A stretch of DNA of 64,000 nt from Pestalotiopsis fici W106-1 (lineage: Eukaryota > Ascomycota > Sordariomycetes > Amphisphaeriales > Sporocadaceae): the NCBI RefSeq assembly GCF_000516985.1, contig NW_006917096.1:2093606-2157605 (forward strand), read 5' to 3'. The notes under the pieces are model-generated. The model was not told the DNA's origin and did no database searches. It saw only the letters and a list, made by a program, of their open reading frames with translations. The position numbers and the translations under genes are program-made. This document shows, piece after piece, positions 45,464-57,753 of this stretch. How positions within the stretch are numbered: the stretch's first letter is position 1; each line of letters opens with the position of its first letter.

Positions 45464-47754
45464 TTTGATTGGATTTTATTGCAAGTGCAAATGACGAAGC
45501 ACACAACACAGGTTTATCTTCAAAAGTTCGTGTGAACGGTTTATGCTATTGCAGCTCAAGATAGAGGAGTGGCTGAGAAGACGAGGAAATATTAATATGA
45601 CGGGGCGTTTCTCGGAGGTTAGAGAGTTGAATAATACCTTGGCAATGGGCTGTAGATGGTTCGACCAGGGAGGACAGATGCAGCTGTGCTGGCAGTGATG
45701 TTGATTGCGGGGTAGAAACAACAAAGTGGGCAGTGAACGAGGAGGTTTAGGGAAGAGGGACGTCAAGACTTTGGGTCTTGGCGGGCTTTATAATAAGATG
45801 CTACTTACAAACGAAAGTAACAAGTACCTTTTGATGGGTGAATGCTGTTAATTGGTCCCCTTTTTTGTTCAATTGATGATTCAGATTACAAGGAATGGCC
45901 AAGGAAGAGGGCCGCAAGTACATAACAGGTCAGGAAAAAAGTGCTCACTCAAGCAACAGGTAAAAGTGAATAGTAGGTACCTACATTACCTAGCCCAGTC
46001 GAGAAGCTCCCTCCCCCACTCCCCTGACGGAAAGCTTCTTCTCTGTTTTCTCTGCCAGTCAACAACTCACAAGTCGTCCTAGTAAAGAGGAGACAAAGCC
46101 AACTGCAGCAGGCTTTAGCTCAGGTCTGTCTCCTTCTCCGTTGGAGGCCTGGTTGGCTGCAAATGGCATTAGAGGAACCAGGCTGTGTTTGTTGTTCCCA
46201 CGTTTAAAGGTCGCATAGCTCATCATTCGTACATCAACAACGGAGCATTCGGGGCTCGATAGTCGACTCCATAAACTCTCCACTCCCAGACAGGTGCAGA
46301 GACTACGTGGGGCTTTCTGCTTTGCCATGTTGTGCTGGATTTTTCGTCGTTGAGACACGGCAAATATATTTCTCGTTGTCCATGGCCATGAGTAGCTCAA
46401 TGGACTGGGGGCTCTGGTCTGATTCTGGTGCCTGATTGTATTCCAAGCATGGCAATTTGGTGTTACAGGGAAATTCTCCAAACACGCGACTCTGATACCA
46501 TTCGTTTCTTTCTGGTATTCCAATCAGAGAGTAAATGTTCATCTATGGAGTTACACGGAATAATGTGTGCGTGTGTATGGAGCAGAGGGGCATTGGCAAA
46601 AAAGCTTGGCATTTTTCGATGTGCGGCAGGGGCCGATAACACTGCACTAAAACCCAGCTAGCGAGTGCACAGGGGGGCCAGTAGGTGAGCTGGGCGCGCT
46701 GGCTGGCACCACTTGCACCAATCGCTCAATGCACCGAGCCGATCGTTGCTATGGCTAGGAGTACGTAGCATTTCCATTGATCAATTTCCAAGCTCTGTCT
46801 CGAATGTGCGGTCTAAAGTTCCTGTTTTCTACCATCTGAGATCGAGATTTGCATTGTTCCTGTTTTTCTATCTGGCGTTTCATGTCTTGGGCCTTTCTAG
46901 TGGACGTTGTGACGGTGGTTTACCAGAATGGCCGGAATATGCTACGTGGTAGCCCAGGTTTCAAGCTGTGCGCATGTTAATGACTAGTGACATCATCGGT
47001 AGTTGTCATCCCGGATTTTGGGCCGTCAATGAATGTAGGTATTGGCTGGCAGGCTTCGTGATTATTTGCACCATGGCGTGTCGAAACCGGACTTGAGAAT
47101 CAATCCTGGGAAAGTTTAATGTCTTCTCCAGCTCTGTTTGGATTCTGCTCAGCCAGTCGAGAGCAGTCCAACAAGGTGCAGACGTGGTTTGTTTTCACGC
47201 AGGAATGTGGGCAGCGGGACCAAACGCGAGTGACACGCATTTTCTCGTCGTATCTCTGCCTCAACATTGGCCTGCAGCTGTCCCGAATCGAGCCAGTCTT
47301 GCAGATCGGGGCCAAATGCCTGACCTGAATCCTGATGCAATCCCGTTTTCCACGAGCTTCGTGGTGGAGTCATTCGAAGGAGTCGAGGATGGCTGGAATC
47401 CGGATGGTTCCTGACTGTTATATCCACAAAATGGAGCCTGCGGTGTTAAGTCGGCATTGTCCGCGGCTTTTTCCATGGCTCACCTTGACGAACCACGGAC
47501 TTAAATAGATGCCGATTTTGGATGCCAAGACACCTGGAACAATCCTACGAGATGTATGTTGATCGACCTGAGCTTTGAGGGAGCTGTTTGTAAGTCACAT
47601 GATATCGAATATATAGATCAATGCATATGAGAATCAACCCAAACTACTGTCCAAAAAAGCGTCATATTTGATAACCCAGTTGGTAGTCTGCTACTTGCAT
47701 GATACTATGTACGTAACAAGAATCCCGGGGATTATCTAGTAGTTAGTGTATTCT
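45464..47754. other. intergenic, possible coding relic near 47.2-47.5 kb
   Basis: This is the upstream region of glutamate decarboxylase and the 3' flank of the hydrolase gene. A minus-strand frame of 154 codons (46059-46523) shows no family. At 47476-47149 two overlapping minus-strand frames look weakly protein-like (see findings), but nothing is firm. Confidence 0.45.
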
Positions 47755-49988
47755 TTAATCATCCTCATCACGCACGCCCGTGAGGGAGCCTGCCAACCCT
47801 TGCATCCGCCGACCCAGCAGATCATCCGTGCTCTTGAGCTTGATGATGCTCTTGGACTTGCCATTGAGACGGGCGCGGCCGTTTGCCCGCTTCCTCCGGG
47901 ACAGCCCGTCGGATTCTTGCGCTTCCTCCGCCGTGTCCGACTGTGGCATCTCCTTGGCCATCTTTTCATCGCTGCTAGTCCGCCCGCCGCGCGCTGCTGC
48001 TCCCCTGGTCATGTTGATCTCCAGCGGCCTGTCCTCGTCACCGCTCGACTCCACCCGCCGGTGGTGTCGGTTCGCCCTCTGCTCGTATTCCCGCCTGTCC
48101 CGCATCTCTGCCGCGTTCAGCAGGTCCACGGCCCACATGGCACAGCGATCGATGAGCTTCCATGCCGGTGGGTACAGCGTGGGAAACTGGGTGAAACCGT
48201 GGCTGATGCCCGGAATGAGCACAACCTCTGCGACATCTTTTTCGTCAAAGTCTGAGATGTCGTCGAGAACCCCCAAGTGCTGAGATGTGCGTTGCGAGAA
48301 ATACGCCTGCTTGGCCTTGCGCAGCCGCCCAGCAAAGATGACAGTATCATCTACCAGAGGATCCCTCTCGCCAGTGAGAAAATGCGTCTTTGGAAATTGC
48401 TGAAGCAGAATATCCGGAGCCAGAATCGGCGACAGCAAATAGTCCTGAGAAAAGTCTGGACGATTGTGAGGCCCAACATAGAGGATAATCATGGCGCGCA
48501 TCATCTCAGGCGTTAGGACGCGGTCGTTGAAATACGATATCATGGACGACATCGCAAGTCGTGTCTGCAATGGCGGCTGAGGCTTGTGCGAGTTGGATCT
48601 GCTGTTCCGTCTCTGAGAGATGGGCGAAACGGCCGGCGATTGCGGCCATGTTTGGGGGTGAGCATGAGAGTACTCCGGGTGAGGGCTGCGCAAAGCCTCG
48701 TCCGTCGGCGCACGAGTAATCTCTGCGGGTTTCGCAGCTCCAGTATCCATCGAGGGGGTGTCGCCCTCATCTTCGGATTCATGAGGGGTTCCGGCCACGT
48801 CAGTATACTGCCTGCTCTTCCTTCGAAGGTAGTTCTTGTTTGTCCCGCGCATCCGGCGATCCTTGACCAATGCCATTTGTTCGTCAGACATCCAATTGCC
48901 AATATTCATATCGAGCCCTGGATACAAGAGAACCAAACCATCAGGTATGGGCAGTTCGACTGATCCAGATCGTTTGTGACTCATGTTATGCTCGATTATC
49001 ATGAGCGTGAGGGCTGTTGCCAGATTGCCACCGGCGCTATCACCTGTGAGCACAATTTTGGGAACCCGTCTGCCAGACATGCCGATACAGCGGCCTTTGC
49101 TCTTGACGATACTGGTGTAGACATCGAAACACTCGTTGAGAGCATAGGGGTATGGAAACTCGGGTGCTTTCTTGTAGTCCAGACTGAGGACTGGCAGTCC
49201 GGTTTTGCCTGACCATGCAAACAGCTTGTCGTCGTTGCATCTAGGATCCATGGCCACAAAACCACCGCCTGGGATGTCGAGTATCATCTTGTTGATATGC
49301 TCGAGATCGGCAATAGGCCCATCATAGTACAGCCATCCCGACACAACCTCATTGTAATCGCTGGAACTTGGCCGCGGGATTCGTATAGCCCTTGGGGGCC
49401 ACCGGGTGAATCGCGGCCGCACGAGGCCTTGAAGAAACTGCAAATATGGCGTCGTGCCCTTATTCCAGCTCACACGCAAGTGTTCCACCGTCAGCATACC
49501 TCTGACCTTGCGAACCTTTTCGTCGGCCTGTTCCGCAGCCACCATGTAGAATACCGAGAAGACTAGACTTGCAATGTCCCGGAGCCACTTGTACTTGATC
49601 TTCATGGCAGTCCAATATCCGGCGTCGAGGGCTGTCAGTACCCAAGTCGCACGGAAATATTTCTTGTCGTACATGTTCGACATGGGCTCGGGGCTCGCCA
49701 GTCCGACCAGGGTGCTAAAGTTCCTTGCTGCATACAGGTACATCATGGTGAAGAGCACCGTCTGCCACGCTGTGAGCTTTTTGGACGACAATTTCGAGAA
49801 CAGGCGGATGATTGGAGGTCCATGGCGATCGCCTCTAGATAATGATCAGTCAGCACGGGTCTGGTGGCGATAATGACAATGAATAGAGTTTCTTACTTGA
49901 ATATATAGACGGACCAGAATGCCAGCACGGCGAGGACCTGAAACCTCCGTGACTTGACGGACGGCCTCCCCAATACATGGTCTATCAT
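47755..49988 (-). CDS. membrane-anchored alpha/beta hydrolase, hormone-sensitive-lipase type
   Basis: This is an esterase or lipase of the HSL (Abhydrolase_3) family. There are two exons, 49988-49897 and 49834-47755, with a 62-bp intron (GTAAGA..TCTAG, branch CTGAC); the product is about 723 residues. The N-terminus has a hydrophobic segment (VLAVLAFWSVYIF) that may anchor it in a membrane, with a second hydrophobic stretch at LTAWQTVLFTMMYLYA. The oxyanion segment is DIPGGGFVAM (HGGG-like), the nucleophile Ser is in TGDSAGGN, the acid is the Asp of GERDPLVDD, and the His is in ISHGFTQFP, so the triad is complete. Between nucleophile and acid sits a roughly 110-residue Ser/Pro-rich insertion, probably disordered and a possible phosphorylation site cluster. 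The C-terminal 100 residues are charged. The substrate (steryl ester or acylglycerol) is not known. Confidence 0.88.
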
Positions 49989-51834
49989 GATGATATCTAG
50001 CGATGCAAGTCTAGGAACAATGCACAAGGAAAAGACGAACAGAAAAAATAAAGGAAAGAAAATAGAGCCTAGAAAAAGACGAAAAGACTTGGCTGGAATC
50101 AAAATTGGGCCGAACGGCGAATATACTTTGTCGTTTGGGGATCACGAGCCTGTAGCATGATTCCCGGAGTTACCGAGTCAGTCTAGCGGGCATAACATGA
50201 GACGGAAGCAGCAGAGTATTCGGCACGCAGCGTATGTGTTTGTGTGTGTGAGAGTGAGAGAGAGAGGTAGCGTTGCCACGAGCTTAATACTCGGGTCTTT
50301 CCTTGCAAGAGGTATATCTTCAGACGACGGCAATGAACATGGGATGGGATGCAGCCCTGATGAAGAAGAAGAAGAAGAAATGTGCGAGAACCCCTAAAGA
50401 AGATCTATCTATTGCTGCCAGGTTTCATTGCAGATTCTCGTGGAACTGCGCCCCCATTTTCAACTGAACAGTGAGCTGCTGACCGACCCGGGACCCGAAA
50501 AGCTCATTGCGGGATTGTCTGGGGTGTTCGAGCCTGGGTAGGGGTACTACCAGAAAAAAGTCATTGGAATGCCGTTGATGGCCGCTGCTTGCTGACGTTT
50601 GCGGACCATTTCGCGGCTGACATGTGAAAGTCCCAAGACATTGAGTCGATCCATCATCCCACTTAAGACCCCAAGCCACGCACCCACCCCTCGCCCACAT
50701 GTGACCATCCCGCGTCCAACCAACCCCGTGGGAACGGACTCGGCCTTTTAAGGGACTGACCCCACAAACATTTCAACAGGTCGATGTGACCTTGTTAGTT
50801 GTTCTGCCTACATTACACAGTAGACAAACTTGCGAGGACAGGGCACTTGTCAATTCTTTCATGCTTCTTCTTCTGTAACTTGACGCATCACATAAGCACT
50901 GATGATGCATACACATTTACAGCTGTGCCTGCGAATCACAAGACACTGATGCGACCCCGCCAACATTGATGCTTCAGTCTGGCATTTCATTGGACCTGAG
51001 AGACAAAGTGGTGTTCAGCTACTGTTGGCTGTATCATGGACTTGTGATAGCTGCATTTTTGGCTGCGCTGGCTGAATTGCATCCTCACGTACATACAGGC
51101 TATTTACTGTCCGTCGCCGTGCTGGAAACGGGCCGGATCAGCGCAAAAGATTCAGGTACCTCGGGTCACGGAACTTGGCGTTAGATCGGGGGGAAGAGAA
51201 TCCCCACTCAGCAACAAGAAGGTAATAGCTTGTAAGGGTCAGGGGCAGAGTGAAAAGGAAAAGTGAAAGGTGCCAAGGTTGATACTATTCCATCGTCCGG
51301 TTGCTGAAGCTTCTTCTGACTGACTGATGAGCCACTCTGGAAATAGTTTCTTTGTCTCTCTCTCTCTGCTGGCGTACCTATCTAACCTTAGGGGACCGAT
51401 ACCCCTCCAAACCATAAGTGTTAGCGGACGCTAGACACTCGTCCCATTACATTAGTGACAAGTTTCCCTAAATGGGCAATACTGATGACAGACTTTTTGG
51501 GTTTTGGACACAGCAATCACTTATATTGACTAAGGTATACCTTCAAATTCTCCATAATGCTTTGTCAGATATAGTCATTTATTTCGAGATATGAATCTAT
51601 CATTGGCTGGCACAACCTGTTTCTGTCGCCCTGTTGTCAAATGAGTCTTTTGTGCATTGCCGACGTCGGCGGCGGCCTCCCTTATCGATAAAGCTAGTGT
51701 GGGTGTGTCATGAGATTTTCTGAGCACTTTTAAGCATCTATTTGTTATTGGGGGGACCCCGTCTGCATTGATGATTTCGGTCTTGTCGTCGACGCTTTCT
51801 TGTTACACTCATTGCGGCTTCAACTTCAAGGACA
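49989..51834. other. divergent promoter region
   Basis: This lies between the hydrolase (-) and acetylornithine aminotransferase (+). It has GA-rich patches including (GAA)n at about 50362-50380 and a GT/GA stretch near 50218-50265. No gene is recognised and no clear Gcn4/CPC1 site (TGACTCA) was noticed. Confidence 0.5.
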
Positions 51835-53336
51835 ATGGCTTTCCGACTACCTGTGCGAAGGGCAGTTGCCTCTGGACGACGATACCTGTCGTCTGCGCAA
51901 TCTGCAGCTGCGGCCTCTAACCTCTCCCACGAGGCCCAGCAGTCCATTGCCCGCGATGCCGCCCTGCCGAACCCGGATCCGACCGAGGACTCGGCCAGCG
52001 CTGCCATGGTCAAGGAGCACCAAAAGTACATGCTCGCCACCTACGCCCGTCCGCCGCCAGTGTTTGTCAAGGGTGATGGTTCGTACCTGTACGATCTCGA
52101 GAACCGCAAATACCTCGACTTCACTTCCGGCATTGCAGTCAATGGACTCGGCCACTGCGACCCGGGCATGGCCAACATCATTGCGGATCAGGTTAGTCGA
52201 TTTTACCATTGTTCCAAGAACTTGTAACCCATGGCAATCCCTCCACGAAGACAGCTTTGGACAATCATTATACTCTAGAAAGTGAACTTGATGACTGACT
52301 AGCGCAACAGGCCAAGACATTGTGGCATGCTTCAAACTTGTACTATAACCCATGGACCGGTGCCCTCTCGCAGCTTTTGGTTGAGAAGACCCTCGAGTCG
52401 GGGGCTATGCATGATGCCTCGACAGTCTTTGTGTGCAACTCGGGTTCCGAGGCCAACGAGGCCGCCATCAAGTTCTCTCGCAAGACTGGAAAGGTGCTCG
52501 ACCCGTCTGGAGCCAAGCATGAGATTGTGTCTTTCCACCAATCCTTCCACGGCCGAACCATGGGTAGCTTGTCGGCCACTCCCAACCCCAAGTACCAGGA
52601 GCCCTTCTCTCCCATGTTGCCCGGCTTCAAGTATGGCACGTACAATGATGTTGCTGCCATCAACGAGCTCGTCACTGAAAAGACATGCGGTGTCATCATC
52701 GAGCCCATCCAGGGCGAGGGTGGTGTCAATGTTGCTACCGATGATTTCCTGATTGCCCTTGCCAAGCGGTGCCGTGAGGTTGGTGCAGTCCTTGTCTACG
52801 ACGAGATCCAGTGCGGCATGTCCCGAACTGGTAGCTTCTGGGCCCACGGCCATCTGCCCAAGGAAGCCCACCCCGATATCATCACGACCGCCAAGGCCCT
52901 TGGTAACGGTTTCCCCATTGGTGCCACCATTGTCAACAACAATGTCAGCGAGAAGATCAAGATTGGCGACCACGGTACTACTTTTGGTGGCAACCCGATG
53001 GCCTGCCGACTGGCGCACTATGTGGTGTCACGCTTGGCGGACCCCGAGCTCCAGAAGGGCGTCGCCGACAAGTCTGTCGCCCTGAAGAAGCGATTCGATC
53101 AGCTCCGGGAGCGATTCCCCGACCTCATCAGCGAAGTCAGGGGCAAGGGTCTTATCCTGGGCCTGCAGCTCTCGCAAGATCCGACGCCCATCATCAAGGC
53201 CGCTCGTGAGAGAGGGCTGTTGATCATCTCGGCCGGCACCAACACTCTGCGTTTCGTGCCACCTTTGACCATTACTGCCGAAGAAATTGAGTCCGGACTG
53301 AACATCCTGGAACAGGCCATTGAATCGACCCGATAG
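51835..53336 (+). CDS. ARG8: acetylornithine aminotransferase, mitochondrial
   Basis: This enzyme transaminates N-acetylglutamate semialdehyde to N-acetylornithine in mitochondrial arginine and ornithine synthesis, with PLP. Exons are 51835-52191 and 52311-53336, with a 119-bp intron (GTTAGT..CAACAG); the product is 460 residues. The first 25 residues (MAFRLPVRRAVASGRRYLSS) are Arg/Ser/Ala-rich and lack acids, as expected of a mitochondrial presequence. Class-III aminotransferase features are GNENRKYLD-like ENRKYLDFTSGIAVNGLGH, CNSGSEANEAAIK for the PLP phosphate, FHGRTMGSLSAT, VYDEIQCGMSRTG with the PLP Asp, and TTAKALGNGFPIGA with the Schiff-base Lys. The GTTFGGNPMAC block fits acetylornithine aminotransferase better than ornithine or GABA aminotransferase. 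The call is secure. Confidence 0.95.
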
Positions 53337-53760
53337 ATTTGTTGTGGGCATGCTGTATTTATTGCAAGCACTCGGTGTTTGGCGTTATAAAAATTACTTG
53401 TTTATGTATTTGATCTAGAGGAATGCAGACCATTGCGTCGCCATCCAATTCTCCTGGACGGCTGTCTGACTTGGCCTCGATTCAACAGGCAAGGGAAGAT
53501 GATCACATCCGATAAAAATCCAGTCGCTCTACATGCCATGGTAGATGCTGAAATGGACCATGATATCGCAAAGAGTTTGATGTATATGGGAAATAATCAT
53601 TAAATATAGAGGAACAACGAATTGAACAACAATCGCATCAAGCGAGAGTATATGGTATCTGTAGCCCGCCCCATGTGATCGACCAGCGTGTTGGGTGGGG
53701 TAATCATGCTCCCATGCACACCATTATAGAAAAAGTGTCTGCTTATACTTGACTTATTCA
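53337..53760. other. convergent 3' region
   Basis: This short AT-rich stretch lies between the acetylornithine aminotransferase (+) and cutinase (-) stop codons. Nothing else was seen. Confidence 0.5.
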
Positions 53761-54598
53761 TCAAGCCGCTGCAGATGCAACGAATGAGGCTGCCGTGTCG
53801 GCATCACGGCCATAGGTCAGATGTGGTGCCAGAATCAAGTCGCCATGTGCGCAGATATTGTCGCCCGTGTGACAAATGACCTTTGTGTTTGCACTCGAAA
53901 CGCCCTGGACTGCGTCACCGTTGTCTGTTGTGAGGACATCATGGTCAGTCACATCGAGTTCGTGTGTTCCATCTTGGCCAAGCCCAAGATGTGATTGAGG
54001 GATGAAGAGGAGAATACATACTCGGATCACCAAAGATGACGGCGGCCGCAACTTTGGAAGTGGTGGAAGCCGGCAACATCTTTGCAGCATTATGCACGAG
54101 TTGGCCGCCTTGCGAGTATCCGGCCATAACAACCTTTGTATCGGGACACTGAGTCATGGCTTGGGTGACGAGTTGCGCCCTGTGGCTTGTGTTAGTCAGG
54201 CTGTCCAGGATGTCGCATGCCTGCAAAAACAGGGCAAGGAGAGAGTGAGAGATAAAAAGAAAGGCGGAGACTGACATTTTGGCGCTTCCTCCCTTGTCAC
54301 CACCGGCGAGAAAACCGGGGACATCGGCGGGATACTGCACGCCCTGCACAGCGATATCACCTCCCATCTTGTCCGACAGCGACTGGAAAAAGGGCGGGCC
54401 GGCGACGGAGCCCACGTTGCCCAGCTCGGTGGTGCCCCGGGCGAAGATGACCGTCATGCCCTTGCACGACCCCGAGAGGCCATTTTGTGTCACGCCGGCC
54501 AGGCTCTGGCGCTTGTCGACGGGCGATGCCAGGACGGTGGTGGCTGGGGAGACGGCGAGGGCCCAGAGAAGAAGAAATGCAGAGATTAGGGATTGCAT
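53761..54598 (-). CDS. cutinase-family secreted esterase
   Basis: This serine esterase of the cutinase family hydrolyses cutin polyester or related lipid esters outside the cell. Exons are 54598-54276, 54179-54022 and 53924-53761, encoding 214 residues, a normal cutinase length. Intron 1 (54275-54180) has a textbook branch CTGACTAAC and ends CCACAG; intron 2 is 54021-53925. Both contain in-frame sequence that makes the raw frame misleading. A signal peptide (MQSLISAFLLLWALAVSPATTVLA) is followed by a likely KR processing site at 29-30. The triad is Ser130 in GYSQGG, Asp182 in TGDNIC and His195 in LAPHLTYG. The GTTELG block and the four cysteines (45, 119, 178, 185) match the disulphide pattern of the family. 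The neighbouring GMC oxidase is also secreted and on the same strand. Confidence 0.93.
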
Positions 54599-55881
54599 CC
54601 TGGCAATCTGTCCTTGTAAGTGATATATCAATTACTGTCGATGAAAATTACGAGGCGGGAATAGTATAGGCACGAGACTTCATAACGTAGAACCAGGGTG
54701 ATTGACTAGACATGGTAGTCTTTATATCCTCAGCAAAATCACGATGATGTTGTTGGTAATGGCTATTGCGGCAGCACGGGACAGTATTCTTGCTTCTTGG
54801 CGTCGTGAGTCGAAACCAGAAACTCATACAGATCGCGACTTGTTCCCGAATAGGCAATGCCCCATCCCCTTTCGGTATACGACCACTGCCACGACGTGCT
54901 GGGATATGTGAGGCTCGAATTGCACTTGACATGGCCTTGCGCATATTATTGTACCTCGGCTGTCAAAATCTCCCCCACTGTTTAGACGTTCCGCCGTGTT
55001 ATAAACTGGCAGAGGGAGGAAGATCGAAAACGCCAAGCCGATTTGAAATTTGGAAAGAACCACTAGAACACCAGAGAAGCACCTTGGGCAGAAGAAATGA
55101 TATACTATATTGCCAAGTCTTCGGACGAGACTTCAATGAGAGAAATGCTGAAATGCGATTGGTCGCTTTGGGCGGGTGTTGATGGGGAATATCTGAAACG
55201 TGCTGCACGGTGGCTGAGGCCCGATCGCATCAAAAGTCTGCCCACGTTCGTCGCAGCAGCACGGGGAAAAAGAGATGAGTAAGCAAGCACATCTTCTTTG
55301 CAGGTAATCGGGTTTGATCTCGTCCGATGCGAGCTGTCAGGATTTCTTCGACGGTCGAAATGCCGGGACGGTCAACTTGGTCGTACGCCTTGTCAGATTT
55401 GTCCTACCTACCAGCTGGACTGATGTTTGGCAAGCTGCCAGTCTCGTGTCATGGCTCGTAAACAAGGACATTTTAGGTAAAACCTTGCCCAACAGAGGAA
55501 CCGTGTCTGGTTTCATGGAACATTCTTTTCACTTCAAATCCCTCCTGTGCCGAGGCTTCACCACGACATTCTTACTGGCAACCCGAAAAAGTGCGAATGC
55601 GAGATTGTGCGAATCCGCGCCAGAATTTTCGAGAAGAACACATCTCATTCAGATCACGGTGGAATGAATCTCTCATATGGTCTCATCGGATGTATTCAAA
55701 TGACCAATCGCAGAAAACATTATCCGCTACCGCTGCCATGACACCTTTTTTGCAGACTTCATCCACTCAGCGTCTTCCATGTTCCTGCACCTAAAAGGAT
55801 AACTCTTTGTTGATCCCGAAGAATATTCCTACCACTCTTCCAGATGTTGCTATTCGCCGCAATTTCAGTCCTGGCCCTGAC
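54599..55881. other. intergenic between cutinase and GMC oxidase
   Basis: This is the upstream region of the cutinase gene. Frames of up to about 138 codons on both strands show no family character. No gene is recognised. Confidence 0.5.
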
Positions 55882-57753
55882 TCATGCACCAGTCAAGATA
55901 TCATCGCTGGCCTTCTCGGCAAGCATCATTGTAGGACAAACGGGAAACGCGCCAGGCACCTTGGGAAAAGCACTTGCATCCACGACCCTGAGATTCTTGA
56001 TGCCGTGGACTCTAAACTTGCTGTCCAGGACCGCCATCCTATCCGACGCGGGCCCAATGGCGCACGTACTCGTGGGGTGATGACTGTGGGCCTGCAGTTT
56101 CAGCGTCTCCTTGATCTGTGCGTCGCTGCAGTTTTGATTCACGCCGGGACACGGGTGCAGCTCGTCAAAGGGGGCAATATCGGGCCCCGGGGCCGCGCCA
56201 AAGGCTCGGCGGAACACCTTGACCGCGTCCAGCATCTCCTGCAGGTCGGCGTCCTCGCCGTGCTCAAAGAAGCGCAGGTTGATCTCGGGCATGTCGGTCG
56301 GGTCGGCAGAGCGGAGCCGCACGTAGCCCGCCTGGGACCTGGGGTTCATGTGCACAAGGGCGCACTCGTACTCGGCCGGTCCGTAATCCCGGGGAAAGTA
56401 TGGCCAAAAGCCCTCAAAGGACAGCTCGCCGCACCAGCCGTGGATGTTGCGGTGGCCCGTGGACGACGTTGGCGTCTTGAGCAGAACGGCCATTGGCGGC
56501 GGCGCGGCGCCCTCGAACGGCTTGTTGGCGAGGCCAAGGACATAACCTTCGTAGTTGTCGTCCAGGTTCTCGCCCACGCCAGGTAGGTCCTTGACAATGG
56601 GGATGTTGAACTTCTTCAGCTCGTCCGCGGGGCCAATACCGGATAGCTTGAGCAGCTGTGGCGAGTTGAAGGCACCGCCCGCGATAATGACCTCTTTCCT
56701 GGCGTATACTTGCTGAGTGATGCCCTTGGCTGTTGCATTGTGCCGCGGATCCGCACTATATTGCGACTTGCCCCTCAGAAGCTCAACGCCAATCGCAGCA
56801 GGGTTGGCAGTGTCATTGTTGAAGATGATTTTGGTCACAAGGCTGTCTACCTGAACCGTCAGTGGATACTTGGCTGCATCAGCAAGAGTTGCCTTGATGT
56901 AAGTATTCGTTCCAATACGATTTCCCTGGGTGTCCATATGTAAGGCCAGACTAAAGATGCCAACGTCCTGGTCTCTGTCAGGATCCAACGCATTGACATC
57001 TCGAACTGCCAATTCCGGGAGTTTTGCTGAATCACCACCAGTGGCCTTTGCGATTTGCTCTGCCATGGTTCTGAAACCGTTGGTGCCATTGACAAACCCA
57101 TAATCACCGATCGAGGTCTGAAGCCAGCCTTCGAAACCATGGCCAGGCGTGTCCTTTGGAAGATATGTATTATTTTCCATTTTCACAAAATATTTGCGCA
57201 TATTTTCTGCCTTCCAACTCTGGTCACCAGTAATATTGACAATGTAATTCCAATCATCATCAGCGGGGAGCGCACAAATGCCACCATTATCTGCAATTCT
57301 GTTTGTAAGCCCCTGTTTCTCCATGGTATATGGTCAACACTCACGCATGGCACATCCACCGAGAGTTCCTGCTCGTGGATACCATATACCCAGCTGCGTC
57401 GAGCCAGCCGGAGGATCTAGTCCGGTATAAAAGTCGCCATCTGGCCGACGCCATACCATGTGTTCGTATTTGAGCTCCCTCTCTGGATCTTCTGAATGCT
57501 TGGAAAAAAAGTCCCATCGAGTCTTCTCATCGCTTGCGGCAGGGAGAAAATTACCAATCAGAGATATGTTGGGGTTGTTTCCCTGATCGTCTCCTGCCTC
57601 GAGCAGGATGACCGAGTGTCCGGCTCGGGCGAGATTTGCTGCCAGAGGTGCACCTCCTGGCCCCGAGCCCACGACGACATAGTCATAGCTGGTGGCGTTC
57701 TGGGCAGCCACTCCAGCAGCGAGGAGGAGGGCTGTTGTCAATTGACGAAGCAT
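55882..57753 (-). CDS. secreted GMC-family FAD oxidoreductase
   Basis: This is a glucose-methanol-choline flavoenzyme. Fungal members oxidise alcohols, sugars or aryl alcohols and can supply hydrogen peroxide. Two exons, 57753-57345 and 57290-55882, are joined across a 54-bp intron (GTGAGT..TTGCAG) and give 605 residues. A signal peptide (MLRQLTTALLLAAGVAAQ) precedes the dinucleotide fold VVVGSGPGGAPLAANLARAG and the ADP-binding acid in ILLEAG. GTLGGCAMH at the exon junction is the GMC FAD-contact loop. IIAGGAFNSPQLLKLSGIGP is the second GMC signature. The active-site His is in SHHPTSTCAIGP, and the C-terminal VVDASAFPKVPG..CPTMMLAEKASDDI completes the domain. N-glycosylation sequons are frequent. 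The precise substrate is not readable. It could work with the cutinase in extracellular substrate breakdown, but that is only inference from adjacency. Confidence 0.92.

Noticed and set aside
50500..50540. GTTCGAGCC box resembling a tRNA T-arm
   Set aside because: No matching stem, A box or cloverleaf could be built around it.
55807..56586. 259-codon plus-strand frame
   Set aside because: It is antisense to the GMC oxidase exon, which has full family motifs.
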